Below, in pieces: positions 1 to 10,580 of a stretch of 64,000 nt of DNA. The notes beneath the pieces are model-generated. The model did no database searches, was not told the origin of the DNA, and saw only the letters and a program-made list of their open reading frames with translations. Source of the DNA: Trichomonas vaginalis G3 (lineage: Eukaryota > Parabasalia > Trichomonadida > Trichomonadidae); NCBI RefSeq assembly GCF_026262505.1, contig NC_067206.1:11489507-11553506 (forward strand), in the 5' to 3' direction. Numbering within the stretch: position 1 is the stretch's first letter; each line of letters starts with the position of its first letter. A program made the position numbers and the translations under genes.

Positions 1-1752
1 CCGCTGTTGACACATTCACAGCGTAATAATAAACATAATTTTTTCATATCATTTTTAACAAGTTTTTTTAAATGTATGTAATGAATAATTCATTAGAATA
101 TGATAATGCACATTGTAACAGAATAGAACAATCACCAAATTTTTTTTTGAAATTAAAAAATAAAAGTAAAAAGTATAAAGTAATCTAACCAAAAAAGATA
201 TTTAAAAGAATTTTGGAAAAAACAGAATATGGATAATGATATTATTTTAGATACACAATCGATGTACTGAAGAATAATCCGGTAAAATGATGATATAAAA
301 TTAGATTATTTTACAAGTAGCTAAAAGAATAAAACTATAATATAAAATAAATGAAGTTTAATGAAACAATAAAGGTTAAATAAATAAAAAAGATTTTTAT
401 TTTATATCAGTATTGAGAAGAAGTAACAGCTGACACTTGGTAGACAACTTCTTTATGTCTAGAAAATTCTATCTTGCCTTTTATTTTTTTCTCGCTGTGA
501 AACGTATTCGGTCATTTTTTTAAAAATTAATTTTTTGTTAGAGATAAGAGCTAAAACTCGGTAAACAACTTCTTTATGTCTAGAAAATTCTATCTTGCCT
601 TTTATTTTTTTCTCGCTGTGAAACGTATTCGGTCATTTTTTTAAAAATTAATTTTTTGTTAGAGATAAGAGCTAAAACTCGGTAAACAACTTCTTTATGT
701 CTAGAAAATTCTATCTTGCCTTTTATTTTTTTCTCGCTGTGAAACGTATTCGGTCATTTTTTTAAAAATTAATTTTTTGTTAGAGATAAGAGCTAAAACT
801 CGGTAAACAACTTCTTTATGTCTAGAAAATTCTATCTTGCCTTTTATTTTTTTCTCGCTGTGAAACGTATTCGGTCATTTTTTTTAAAAATTAATTTTTT
901 GTTAGAGATAAGAGCTAAAACTCGGTAAACAACTTCTTTATGTCTAAAAAATTTATCATTCGTCTCCCATTTTTATATATTTGGTTTAGAATGTTCGAAA
1001 ATGCGTAATATGGTCATTAATATTAATTGAAAAGAACCTTGAATTAATTCAATCTGATCTCACAAAATATTTTAAATTACAAACTTTGTAGTTTGAATAG
1101 ATAATTAGTATTAAACTCAAATAACTAGTTTATTTTTGAATAAAAATTATTTGAATTTATTCAATTTTGTGAATTTTCCTTCAAAAATCAAGTTTAAATA
1201 TCTTATTTACCATATAATTATAAATACAATGAAAAATATTCGAAATTGAAAAGAATGACTTTTTCTGTTCTTTCAATCATTCAATTTGAATTTTGCAATA
1301 TTGGATTTCTCATTAAATAGCTATTAAAAACAACAAGCAATTTAACTTACATTCAAATTTATTTGTGTTATATTCAATCTTCTCAAAACTTATAATTTTC
1401 GGCTATAGCATGATTATATGCTATATAATATAATAAACCTATAATAGTATCATTCTTTCAATTATTTGAAGAGAAAACCGAAAAAATCTATTTTCGGTCT
1501 ATAACAGTCATAACCGCTTTTTATCCAAGAATTTATAAACATTATTCGGTTGAATTTTATTATTGATATAGACCTCAAGAGGATGTAATTTTTTCAGAAC
1601 TGTAAAGGTCTCTAATTGAATTTAGATCATCGTACTTTTTGGAAAAATGCAGGATTTTGTATAACAAAAAATAGAATGCTTATCTACATTTATTGCGGTT
1701 TGATTTGAAAAATTGAAAACATATCGGCTTGATTAAAATTTTTGTTAAACAG
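1..1752. other. gene-free AT-rich stretch
   Basis: No reading frame with a credible ATG start or recognisable product was seen on either strand. The only structure is the 121-bp tandem repeat at 424-960 (listed separately); the rest is AT-rich sequence with homopolymer runs. The last few hundred bases presumably hold the promoter of the IBD-domain gene at 1753. Confidence 0.6.
424..960. repeat. 121-bp tandem repeat, about 4.3 copies
   Basis: A unit containing CTTTATGTCTAGAAAATTCT, a T-rich tract, CTCGCTGTGAAACGTATTCG and a second AT tract recurs with anchor positions 451, 572, 693, 814 and 936, so the period is 121, 121, 121 and 122. Copies are almost identical; the 122 comes from one extra T in a T run. 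The first copy has a divergent left edge and the last breaks off after the anchor. No coding frame runs through it. Confidence 0.95.
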
Positions 1753-2424
1753 ATGCAGAGTTGTATCCCCCAACTTCAGTTCCCCAATTTCTGGAATTTC
1801 CTTAGTGATATGGACAAGTACCATTATAACTGTCTACGAATGTCAATCTCATCTCAGTACTCAAAGAACATTAGAAATAAAAGAGTTGAAAACTTTACAG
1901 AGATTATCGACATAATTAAGCGATATTGCATTAGAGGACAACCAGATGATTGGAGGCGTTGTCTTGTTTGTGGTGTAGCATGGCTTCATGAAGGCATTGC
2001 TATTAATACAAGACAACTCAGATTATTAATCTTCAAATGCAAGTCGTCAATCAACGGATCCCTCCATAAAATGGGATTTACCGTCAATATTGGCCGTACA
2101 GAGGCAGCAAATGCCCTTGTAATGGCAATTCCAATATTAAAAGACAATACAAACGAACTCAGACAATGGACAGTTAGACAGACAGGAAATACTTGTTTCT
2201 CGCCAATTTCTCCACCAAGCTTAAATCATTCAAAGCCTCAAATCAACTCTGCTCTTTCAATTGAGTGCCCCAGAGACCCACTCCCTGTTCCAGAAATAAA
2301 CACAGTTAGCACAAAGGTCATCGATCTTCCGCAAGAACCGATGGATATCGAACCTCCACTCGTTCCTAGTATAATTGATTCCTATCCAAATGACATTATG
2401 TCATACTCTACAGATCTTTGGTAA
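1753..2424 (+). CDS. IBD-domain (initiator-binding, IBP39-like) DNA-binding protein
   Basis: This 223-residue protein resembles the trichomonad initiator-binding domain, the winged-helix module of IBP39 that reads the Inr element at transcription start sites. The core is residues about 1-125, with the stretch DDWRRCLVCGVAWL (65-78) and the basic NTRQLRLLIFKCKSSINGSL (85-104), where the recognition helix and phosphate contacts of the family lie. Residues 150-223 form a Pro/Ser-rich tail without the C-terminal domain of IBP39. I chose the ATG at 1753; the frame is open 24 bases further upstream but only from a TTG. Many IBD paralogues exist in T. vaginalis, so this is probably a specialised regulator rather than IBP39 itself. 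Family call is from memory of the motif. Confidence 0.7.
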   Translation: MQSCIPQLQFPNFWNFLSDMDKYHYNCLRMSISSQYSKNIRNKRVENFTEIIDIIKRYCIRGQPDDWRRCLVCGVAWLHEGIAINTRQLRLLIFKCKSSINGSLHKMGFTVNIGRTEAANALVMAIPILKDNTNELRQWTVRQTGNTCFSPISPPSLNHSKPQINSALSIECPRDPLPVPEINTVSTKVIDLPQEPMDIEPPLVPSIIDSYPNDIMSYSTDLW

Positions 2425-3772
2425 TGTCATTGGATACTTAATATTAACTTACCATGTTTTTTAATCTCTTAAAATCACTGTTATATAATTTCCTTTATTT
2501 TGCAATTAAAAGAAAATATTATTGTTTGTTTATGATGCTATTTTTTATTGAAATACCCAAAATCTAGAAAAGCTGAGGCATAACGATAAAAAAAATGTTT
2601 TTCTGGTTTAAAGAATTGTATGATAAGGAGTATGTTTCTGAGTAGCTTTTAACAGGAATTAACTACATTCGTATGTTATAGTAAGCAAGAATGAATTTAA
2701 ACGCATGCTTTGATAAGTTTAGATTAATTATAGGGACACTTTTAACCTTATTTTAATAGGGTATTTGTGATCACTTATGGAGTTTCTAAAAAGGAATTAT
2801 ATTACTGCCTTCTAAAAATAGAAACATTTATGCACCATTTTCCATTAAAATGACAGCTATACTATCTGAATAAACGGATGATATTTCGATATTTCATTCG
2901 ACATTGTTTTTTGTCTCTCTAGTTAATGTGGAAGTCATTAAAATGTAAACAATCGATAAACACATGAAATATCCATACATTAAAAATCGTTGTTGAATAT
3001 CCCAAAATGAAATCTAAAACTATATTCAAAAGTTCAATGAACAAATAACTAACAACTGTATGTGATGAATTTGCACTCTATTGAAAATATGTCGGTAAGC
3101 TATTGAGAAACAAAATAAAAACTGATATTTGCAATATCTTTTCAGAACACATCTTATCAAACCATGTCTGTATTTACAGATTCTATTTATTTTGTTGTTA
3201 AAAGCGAACATTTTGATAGAAAATCTTAATATTATTTTTAATTTTCCTTTAATTTGAGCGATTATATAAAATAACGCAAATATTTCGTAGGAATAAGCAT
3301 ATTGTTGATCTACAACCTAAACTGTAGGTAAAATTATTTATGGCTGACTCCAGCTAAGATTTTTTGTATATTTATCAGATCCGATCTGTATAAAATCAAT
3401 AAACAAACATATATATCGCTTCAATATCAAAGAATTATGATTTTTCTTCTTCAAAAATAATTTTTTTGAAAGAAAATTCTATATTTTTCTTAATTCCTAC
3501 GATATTTCCGAAAAATCAATTAATAATATAGAAACATGGATTTTTTTTGATGAACTTACATATATGTTACTACACATGTGAGTATTTATATTCCGAAAAA
3601 TCAATTAATAATATCATCAGCAAAGCAAGGATTTGTGCATTTCACTTTTTTTTGGCATAATTTTGTTTGGTAAAGAAACAGAAATTGTTTGTGATAAGTA
3701 GAAGAAATATATTTCAACATAAAATTATCAGAAAAAAGATACATCTCAAAAAATTTTTTTATATGATTAGAA
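2425..3772. other. intergenic region without a credible gene
   Basis: About 1.35 kb of AT-rich sequence between the IBD gene and the next gene. Short open frames occur on both strands but are low-complexity and unlike any family I know. It contains one exact 24-bp direct repeat (3506-3529 and 3591-3614). The end of the stretch should contain the promoter of the gene at 3773. Confidence 0.55.
3506..3614. repeat. 24-bp direct repeat, two copies 85 bp apart
   Basis: The string TTCCGAAAAATCAATTAATA followed by ATAT occurs at 3506-3529 and exactly again at 3591-3614. The 61 bases between the copies have no visible inverted ends. It may be a local duplication or paired binding sites upstream of the gene at 3773. 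Confidence 0.8.
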
Positions 3773-5905
3773 ATGGATACAAATCGACTTTCTAATCAAT
3801 GGGCTATTAATATCAGGCAAAGTTTAAATGAAGAACAGATCGTACAAATACTTACGAAAGCCAAAATAGATAGTATAGTTAAGTTTTTTTCGTTTTATAA
3901 TTCAAATTCTCCAAAAAAAGAATCACTTGAATTAATAAACACAATTTCCACTACTGCCACAGTACCACTTTACAGGCATATCCGATCCAATATCAAAGGA
4001 CTTCTTGTTAAAGGAATAAGCGATTTAATGAAGATGCCAGATAAATATATGGACAAAGTAATACATTATTTTGAAGAGAACCAAGAAGATATGCTTATTT
4101 TCTCCCACCTTTCCTTCCCGCAAATCTTCTATTCCTTTTTAACAAAAGAATTATTAGAAGCTGCTTATTTATTCATCATGGAAGTATACAAACACGACAA
4201 CAAAACACTCTTCCAGCACATTTTAATCGGATTCATTGACAGTTTCCCAGATTTTATCCAAAATATTTTAACAATTTACAAAAAATACATACTCGAGAAG
4301 CACAGTCCCATCAATGCTTTCATACGTGCAATATCAGAATCGTATTATTTCTTAACAAATTTCCATGATAAAATTTTTCATCAATGTTTCAACGAATTTC
4401 CCGAAATACTTCTTACGGTTCTCTTCAAAATGTACTTTCCGTTGTATTTCCCTACAGAAAGATCGAATTCATTCAACAATCCTCTGTTATTAAAATCAAA
4501 TCAGCAACTACTCAAAGTTTTTGAATACATTGTAAGCCATCCGAAATCTCCGATTACCCTTACCATTATTTCAGCCATGAAATCAGAAAATTTTGATTCT
4601 CGCCGTCAAATTTTATTAAATGACGATTTAGGACAGTCAATTGTTTACGCGGTCATATCACCCAAAGAGGCCTACATCTTCGCGAACATATTCAAGCAAT
4701 GTGACGTCATCAAATTCCCTACTTCAAGAAATCAACAAATTGTTCCAAAAGAATTGCTGAATAACTTAACTTGCTGCTTCGTAAACTACTCAATCAACTC
4801 TGTATATGACAATCCTACACCGAAATCTCCATCGCAGCCATCAGAAAACAAAAATAATTATTCTGAAGAAGAAATGCAGTCATTTCGATGCGCTTTGTCA
4901 AAACTCAAACACGTGGCAACTAAGAATCGCACTACAATACAGTATTTAGTCAATAATCCTCAAAAAGGCGAAGTTTTGAAACAAATTAATTCAATTTTGT
5001 CAACTCCAGGGTTAACAGACTATTTAAAGGAGTATTTCGCACAGGTCGAAGCAGAACAGAACAAAGTACTCCGCAATTCCATAATTTGGCACTCAAATTT
5101 CCAAAAATTTATTTCAAATTTTGAATCTTTTAATTTTGATATAATTATGAACCTCGGAGACCACATTTACAAGGTTATAGAATCCGACCATCTTGTTTCC
5201 ACCAACAAAGAGCAAATTTTAGTTCCACTTTTGACGAACAAAAAATTTTTAGAAAAATACCACAAAAATGTTTGTCAGAACGAACCAGAAAACAAGCAAA
5301 CGACCATCATCAAAGAAACAAACAATATGAAGGAACTAAGTTTGGACGTATCCATCCAGCTCTCCATTATTCCAAACAGTGATTCAAATATTATGTTTTT
5401 GATGTTGACTTCATTTGTCACTTTTTAGAGTAGAACGAACATCAATGGCCTTGACTTTTCTACCATTTTGCACTTGTTTTTGAACTACGAGAGGTATTCT
5501 TTGATCAATTCCAAGCGAGCAGGGATGATGAAGACAAAATTCTGCAAATCAATTGTTTCCGAAATCAGGAAATCAGTGAAATACAACACTGGAAGAAGAA
5601 TCATCGAAGTCATTCGAATTGTTAACTCTGTGTTCACTAGTAACTGCGACAATCCTGTGGAGATACTTCAGGACTGCTTGATTGCGTCTGGTGTCGATGA
5701 TTTCATTGTTAGTTTTCTTTACTACATCCATCTTCTGACTGTTTTCCCTCAGTTCATCAAGGACGAGTGGATGGAGTCAAACAGAATGATAGTGGCTGTA
5801 AGAGACACAATGTTCATAAATATGATGGCTGTTTCTAAGAAACTATATCAGTACATTGCGAATTTCTTCTATGACAATGATTTGTCTCCTTTAATGTTGA
5901 AATAA
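3773..5905 (+). pseudogene. unrecognised helical host protein, one in-frame TAG
   Basis: From the ATG at 3773 a frame of 551 codons runs to a TAG at 5426-5428 and then stays open in the same frame for another 158 codons to the TAA at 5903-5905. Composition, Leu/Ile/Phe-rich helical character and codon use do not change across the TAG, so this looks like one gene of about 710 codons with a single nonsense codon, or a sequencing error. No trichomonad-type intron signals are seen around the TAG. I do not recognise the family; residues 340-360 form a polar linker. If the TAG is real, the first 551 residues could still be made. A TTAA-flanked transposon begins one base after the final stop and would replace the native 3' end. 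Confidence 0.6.
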
Positions 5906-5910
5906 CTTAA

Positions 5911-5945
5911 GGGTGCCCTATAGACGATAGCTCCCCCTCAGAAAA
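5911..5945 (+). repeat. left terminal inverted repeat of the TTAA element
   Basis: The 35 bases match the reverse complement of 31038-31072 at 32 positions. The flanking TTAA is 5907-5910, one base after the stop codon of the upstream gene. Confidence 0.9.
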
Positions 5946-6433
5946 AATAACCTTAAATAAAACCAATGCTTTTCGAGACCTATTTTGGTACCTCCAAAAA
6001 CATTTTTCTCGGCAAAAAATCAAGTTGATGTATTTTGTTTTGTCATCATAGATACTCTAATTTTCGCCCAGTAATGTTATATAAAAGGAGCTTTTTTGTC
6101 GAAATGCAAAACAAAATTGGCCGTTAATGTGGTGAATTATCGATTTTTGGCACAGCATACTTTCTTATCAATGAATAAATGCAGCTACTTGATAAAAGAG
6201 TCTTCAAAAGCAACTTTTGAAAAAAAATATTCCTTATTTACATCAAGAGCCGAATACTTTTACGATGAATATTAATAAAATTTGTCGGTATTTATTCTTA
6301 CAGATTATCAGATCACAAAAGCCAAAAATTGTTTATTATTTTTTTCAGAATAAAAATTTCGAATGTATCAATTATATCAAATACATACATTTTATTCATA
6401 CATTACAAATGAAAGATTTAATTTTTGAAAAAC
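5946..6433. other. non-coding left arm of the TTAA element
   Basis: About 490 bases between the left inverted repeat and the end of the transposase gene. I see no credible gene. It should contain the transposase 3' end signals. Confidence 0.6.
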
Positions 6434-6998
6434 CTAAATTTTTTCGAAAATCAAATATTTCGGTGTATTATATGCGCCTTTGTTTAAATTATTCGCCAAT
6501 TCCTCATCACGAATGTAAGATATTTTGGTATTACAAAAGAGAATCCATGAATTGATGTTTTCGTCCAAAATAATAATATTATATTGTCGACTGTGATAAG
6601 TTATTATGGCTACTAGTTTGGATTTTACAGCTGGATTGTTATTCCATGTGTAATCATCCAATGGAAACGTAAAACCAGCAACATCAATAAAAAGATAATC
6701 TGAAAAAGTAGGAGTAACTTGAAGTTCGTTATTATTAACAAGAGGAATGTCAATTTTATCTGTAAATCCCCAGCAGAATTTTTTGAAATAATCAATAAGA
6801 TCTAGTTGCCTAGCTTCACATGCAAGCGATTCTTGTAATTGTTTGAAAGCATCAATTGGATCAGCTTGATGTATCTTTTGCCGTTTCGAGTACAGGTGAT
6901 ACAGATAAGTAACATCTGCATTTTCCGAAAAGTTCTGATTTGTGAGCGATAATATTTCTTTGTATATTAACTGTTGCTCATTGGGATTAGAGAATAAT
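6434..6998 (-). pseudogene. transposase, C-terminal part beyond the Polinton (USP-like)
   Basis: This minus-strand frame is open from the Polinton edge at 6998 to a TAG at 6434-6436, about 187 codons. If the Polinton and one copy of its 5-bp ATAAT duplication are disregarded, it continues the frame of the part at 28664-30605, so the transposase was open when the Polinton arrived. It includes DYLFIDVAGFTFPL, then KSKLVAIITY and NSWILFCNTKISYI, which follow the order of the His-box half of a ubiquitin-specific protease fold (substrate-binding strands, the Y-x-L-x-A-V strand, then W-x-x-F-N-D-x-x-V). The Gly-His-Tyr catalytic position reads RQY, so the His is absent. The match is by pattern only. 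Confidence 0.6.
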
Positions 6999-7178
6999 AG
7001 TTAGTATGGCTTAGTTGGGTACGGCGGCACTGTGTTCCACCTTACCCAAGATAACGGTTTGACACTTTACAAAAACCGCTAACGTATATTTTACAAATCA
7101 AACGCAAAAACTAACTTAACCTTAAATATTTACAAAACCACCAACCATTTCACCTCACTAACGAAAAAATAAACGTTC

Positions 7179-7463
7179 TCATAAATTTTCTTCTATATCT
7201 TCATCGTCAATGTTAACTCTATTGTAGTCATACTTGAAGTCATAAAGTTTCTCAAGTTTTGAAATGCATAGTCTTGTTAACTTACCTTCATCATCATAAG
7301 TTTTTATAAAACTACCATGACAATCTTTATACACAGTCAATGTATAATCTACTGGTCTAGGATGAAGTGTAAAGAACATGTTATACTCAGGAAGGAAGAA
7401 TAAATGTTTAAATGTATGTTTGTTATATTTTTCGATTTGTATGAGTTGCTTTTGTTCTGTCAT
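7179..7463 (-). CDS. 94-residue protein encoded inside the left inverted repeat
   Basis: Unrecognised small protein with an acidic C-terminus (NIDDEDIEENL) and an aromatic-rich middle (HLFFLPEYNMFFTLHPRP). The identical protein is encoded in the right inverted repeat at 28199-28483, so the element has two copies pointing inward from each end. Start is the ATG at 7463, preceded by an A/T-rich leader. Polinton inverted repeats usually carry little coding sequence. Function unknown; being at both ends it could act on the termini or simply be duplicated by terminal-repeat expansion. Confidence 0.65.
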   Translation of the reverse strand: MTEQKQLIQIEKYNKHTFKHLFFLPEYNMFFTLHPRPVDYTLTVYKDCHGSFIKTYDDEGKLTRLCISKLEKLYDFKYDYNRVNIDDEDIEENL

Positions 7464-7618
7464 TTATATAAAAATAAAATAAAAATAAAATAAAAAATAA
7501 ACTTAAAAATTAATGATATCACCACCCTCACACGTATGAAAACATAGCACAAAAATAAATTTAGGTGAAGTGGTGAGATCTCACCTCTTTTTTCACCTGT
7601 TTTTTCACCATGTTGAAT
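7464..7618. other. A/T simple repeat and regulatory spacer in the left inverted repeat
   Basis: An AAAATAAAATA-type simple repeat directly upstream of the 94-residue gene, then GGTGGTGATATCATTAATTT on the minus strand, then the operator-like palindrome at 7563-7609. Confidence 0.7.
7563..7609 (+). promoter_or_regulatory. operator-like palindrome with phased half-sites, copy 1
   Basis: Two GGTGA half-sites, the second forming GGTGAGATCTCACC, followed by two more TCACC half-sites spaced 12 bp. One of six copies in the Polinton; see findings. Confidence 0.8.
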
Positions 7619-8146
7619 TCATTGCTTTATAACTCTCTTCCTTGGTTTCTTTTTAGTTGCTTTCTTCACGTCTGTCTCCAACTTGACTGTCTTTCTTCTT
7701 CGTCCGTAATGATACCAGTTACTTCCACCAGTCAATGGGTCAAATGGTCTTTCGTAAGGGTTTCCATACATTCCATAGGGACCATACGGAAGAACTACTG
7801 GTGGAGAAGAAACATTTTCTTTAGTTCCATCGAATCTATTTAAATGCATTGTTTCACCTTTCATCTGGTCATTAAAGTCTTTTGCGTGTTTTGCAAACTC
7901 ATCGTCCTTTCCTAAAGCATTTTCTGACTCAGTCGCAACGAAATTGGATGCTTTATTTATGAGCCCTATTTTATTTAATCTTAACTTCTTTGCAACCCAG
8001 CCTCCAATCTTCCCTTTATTTGCATCTAATGTCTTTGAAACCCTTCCTCCACTCATTTTATTTACTGCGTCATAAGCTCCAAGTGCTTTTGCTCCAAATG
8101 CTAATGCTTTTGTTCCCATTGCGCCTAAAGCTGCCCAAGCTACCAT
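7619..8146 (-). CDS. 175-residue Polinton protein, possible minor virion component
   Basis: Unrecognised. The N-terminal 40 residues are Ala/Gly-rich and amphipathic (MVAWAALGAMGTKALAFGAK), the middle has a Tyr/Gly/Pro-rich patch (YGPYGMYGNPYERPFDP) and the C-terminus is strongly basic (GRRRKT through KKKPRKR). An N-terminal amphipathic helix plus basic tail is reminiscent of the membrane-lytic or DNA-binding minor capsid proteins of adeno-like viruses, but this is analogy only. Start is the ATG at 8146; its last codons lie inside the inverted repeat. It looks whole and abuts the next minus-strand gene. Confidence 0.6.
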   Translation of the reverse strand: MVAWAALGAMGTKALAFGAKALGAYDAVNKMSGGRVSKTLDANKGKIGGWVAKKLRLNKIGLINKASNFVATESENALGKDDEFAKHAKDFNDQMKGETMHLNRFDGTKENVSSPPVVLPYGPYGMYGNPYERPFDPLTGGSNWYHYGRRRKTVKLETDVKKATKKKPRKRVIKQ

Positions 8147-8371
8147 TTACACCATATTAAAATCATCTCTCTTCAATATTATCTCATAAAAGTTCTCGTT
8201 ACTGGAGAAAGTCAATGAAACATAAACATTCTCACGGGCTTCGCCCTCACCGCTTTGCGGTCTATCTAACTTATTTCTTATATCATCTATACGCTTCAAA
8301 ATGTCTGAACAATTGCTAACATCTTCTACAACAGTTATTTCATCATGAATGACCTTCAAGAACAAGCTCAT
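8147..8371 (-). CDS. 74-residue Polinton protein, unknown
   Basis: Small unrecognised protein ending directly against the start of the 175-residue gene, so the two are probably expressed from one block. It carries paired-hairpin module 1 in frame, read as PQSGEGEARE, the same pattern as PQRGEDEVHA in the gene at 20233. This suggests that the module was inserted into a reading frame. Start is the ATG at 8371. Confidence 0.5.
   Translation of the reverse strand: MSLFLKVIHDEITVVEDVSNCSDILKRIDDIRNKLDRPQSGEGEARENVYVSLTFSSNENFYEIILKRDDFNMV
8236..8260 (-). repeat. paired mini-hairpin module 1 (within a CDS)
   Basis: On the minus strand: CCGC-AAA-GCGG, 3-base spacer, GGGC-GAA-GCCC. GC-rich in an AT-rich element. 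One of six modules. Confidence 0.8.
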
Positions 8372-9252
8372 TTAATATGCTATTAAAATCATTTCAATAA
8401 TGAGTCCATCCTTTCCGTCTTTGGGTAGCACAACATCTTTCATTGAAGAAGGTTCGACAAGTCTTATGTTAAACTTACTGACAAAGTTTGTTATACTATA
8501 ATGCTTCGGCGGCGAATACATGTAGTTTGAAAGACATAATATAGATTCTTCAGCAAATTCACTTATACTGGATTTTATAACAATTTCTCACGAGACCAAA
8601 TACCACCAATTGACAATCTTGTAAGCAATCCTGCTGAACCTTCTACTGTAAATGTCGATGGTAACATTCCACAAAGGTCATCTATTGACATCGTTGAGTC
8701 ACTGTATTTAAATATTTTCTTAAAGCAATCGTCATTATCTAACCATGCAATAGCTTTGAAGTTTTCATTCGAATATACATCTGCTTCATTAAATGTAAAA
8801 CCTGACTTCTTTGCAGAGATGACTTTAAAATCTATTGAGTTTGTTTCAAAATTATATGCTATGGTAACTTCTGAAGGTAATGGATGTCCTTCCGCAGTCA
8901 GTTGTTCTCTCACTACCGTTTGAAGCTTTGTATTAAAAACTTTCATGTCATCTCCTGTATCTAAGTTCACATACACAGCAACAGGGAAACTATCTTGCTT
9001 CTTTGTTTCATCATTATACCTCAAAACATTAAAGTTCTTCAATAATATTGTTCTTCCTGCTGGAATACTTCGAACCTGTCTGATTTCAATAGCTTTCTCA
9101 CCTCCTACATACTCTACCCAGTGTCTTGGATATTCATAAGTATACTGACTTTCTTGAATTTTGGTTGGTTTCATCATAACGTGTTCATAGTATATCTTTA
9201 TACTCTTGTCAGTTAGACTCGGTGTTATGTTCTGAATATTTCTGACTTGCAT
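8372..9252 (-). pseudogene. Polinton capsid-like gene, left paralogue (broken)
   Basis: The coding region starts at the ATG at 9252, divergent from the packaging ATPase with only 16 bases between starts, so they share a promoter region. It is related along its length to the gene at 24115-24972: both have a P-x-x-W-(I/V) motif near the N-terminus, a stretch on the pattern of FKKIFKY/FKNVFNY, a GIW-(S/D)-R motif and a final KD-G/C-L-I-I/Y-I segment. Being next to the ATPase and duplicated, a virion role (penton or other jelly-roll protein) is likely but not proven. Broken, about one break. Confidence 0.6.
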
Positions 9253-9268
9253 TTTTAATGGAGATAAA
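9253..9268. promoter_or_regulatory. very short divergent promoter region
   Basis: Only 16 bases separate the two divergent ATG codons at 9252 (minus) and 9269 (plus), so transcription must start inside or right at the coding sequences. Confidence 0.5.
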
Positions 9269-10156
9269 ATGAAGCATTTAATACATGACGTAGATGAAGA
9301 CATGAATGAAACTACAGACAAACTTAACTCTTCTCTTATTCTTCCTTTCAGCAAAGATTATGAATTCTGTTCAAATGGTGTGTATTTCTATTGTGGAAAG
9401 ATGGGTTCAGGTAAGACATTTAACCTCATTCGTCATATACTCATAACAGAACGTTTAGGAAATGACTCATATTATGACCAAATCATTATATCAGCAACTT
9501 CAGACTCTATGGACTCAACAGCGAAAACATTTATGTCAAAAGTTCAAGCCTCTGTCGTTAAAGTTCCAGACAGTGAACTCATTGAATTTCTTCAACGTTA
9601 CATTCGACGTAAGAGGAAATATTATGCCATCGTTGAATTTATACAGTCAGGAATGCAAAAGACTTCTGAGGAGATGGAAAGAATTATTGACAAACACCAC
9701 TTACGTCAATACTCAGGAGTTTACGATATGAAACGACTTACAAACTACATTCTGTCAAAACTTTCAAAATACCCCTTCAAAAAATATCCATCAAACACTT
9801 TATTAGTTTGTGACGACTTCGCTGGTAAAGGTTTAGTTTCAAAGCCTGACTCACCATTAGCTAACATCATTACTAAAGTCAGACATTACCATTTAACTGT
9901 AGCAATACTTATGCAAACATGGAGGTTTTTAGCTTTAAACATAAAACGTTTCATAACTGACTTCGTTATCTTTCAAGGTTTCTCACGCTATGATATTGAA
10001 CTCATTTGGAAACAGTCAGGTATAACATTACCTTTTGAAGAAATTTGGGAAGCATATAAGTCTCTCATCTCTCCTCGTTCATACCTTGAGATTCATATCA
10101 TGACTAATACCATTAAAGTCAAAAATATTCCATGGGAACGACCAACATTGTTTTAA
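9269..10156 (+). CDS. Polinton genome-packaging ATPase (FtsK/HerA, A32-like)
   Basis: A 295-residue P-loop ATPase of the type that pumps viral DNA into capsids. Walker A is GKMGSGKT near residue 43-50 and Walker B is LLVCDDFAG near residue 188-196, followed by a conserved MQTW segment in the arginine-finger/sensor region. Length is normal for the family. It looks whole. It converges on and overlaps the stop of the minus-strand gene at 10153. Confidence 0.9.
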   Translation: MKHLIHDVDEDMNETTDKLNSSLILPFSKDYEFCSNGVYFYCGKMGSGKTFNLIRHILITERLGNDSYYDQIIISATSDSMDSTAKTFMSKVQASVVKVPDSELIEFLQRYIRRKRKYYAIVEFIQSGMQKTSEEMERIIDKHHLRQYSGVYDMKRLTNYILSKLSKYPFKKYPSNTLLVCDDFAGKGLVSKPDSPLANIITKVRHYHLTVAILMQTWRFLALNIKRFITDFVIFQGFSRYDIELIWKQSGITLPFEEIWEAYKSLISPRSYLEIHIMTNTIKVKNIPWERPTLF

Positions 10157-10555
10157 AGTTTAACCTTCAATTGACTGATGGTAAACAAATTCCATGCATC
10201 TCTGTCGCCATTTCTGTTAATATTTTTGCTGTCATTCATATCATCCACTTCTCCATCCGTTAGCTTTTGAGGATATGCGTTAGAATAGCTGTTCTTAAAT
10301 GAAGGCTTTTCACCTTTGAGAGCATAAACTCTATAACTTTCTGCATACTTTATGTTTGAACCTCCTGAGCCATCATTGACATAAATTTTTATAGGCTTCC
10401 ACCCTTTGTTTCATGTTCCTGCTTCTTCCCTTAGCTCTTTTGTTCAGTAGTTCTACATCTTTATACACAGCACCTGTCTCAGTGAATTCAACAATATTTT
10501 CATTCGTTAGCTTTACATTCAAACCCTTGTCGAGTATATTGTTCATTTCATACAT
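10153..10555 (-). pseudogene. Polinton gene of unknown function (broken)
   Basis: A short minus-strand coding region between ATPase and the gene at 10581, beginning near MNNILDKGLN and ending with WNLFTISQLKVKL. No family recognised. It overlaps the ATPase stop tail-to-tail and is divergent from 10581 with about 25 bases between starts. Broken, about one break. Confidence 0.5.
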
Positions 10556-10580
10556 ATAAAAGGTTTTTATTCTATATGAA

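Larger units (their letters stand above)
6999..7643 (+). repeat. Polinton left terminal inverted repeat
   Basis: Begins AGTTAGTATGGCTTAGTTGG and matches the reverse complement of 28028-28663 almost perfectly. The visible differences are a length difference in an A/T simple repeat near 7465-7500 and one substitution near the inner edge. The repeat contains a complete 94-codon gene, one operator-like palindrome and the 3' end of the 175-residue gene. Confidence 0.95.

Noticed and set aside
424-960. Possible CRISPR-like array
   Set aside because: The repeat unit is 121 bp and contiguous with no unique spacers; it is a plain tandem repeat in a eukaryotic genome.
6217-6555. 112-codon plus-strand frame at the left arm of the TTAA element
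   Set aside because: It overlaps the end of the transposase on the other strand and has AT-driven composition.
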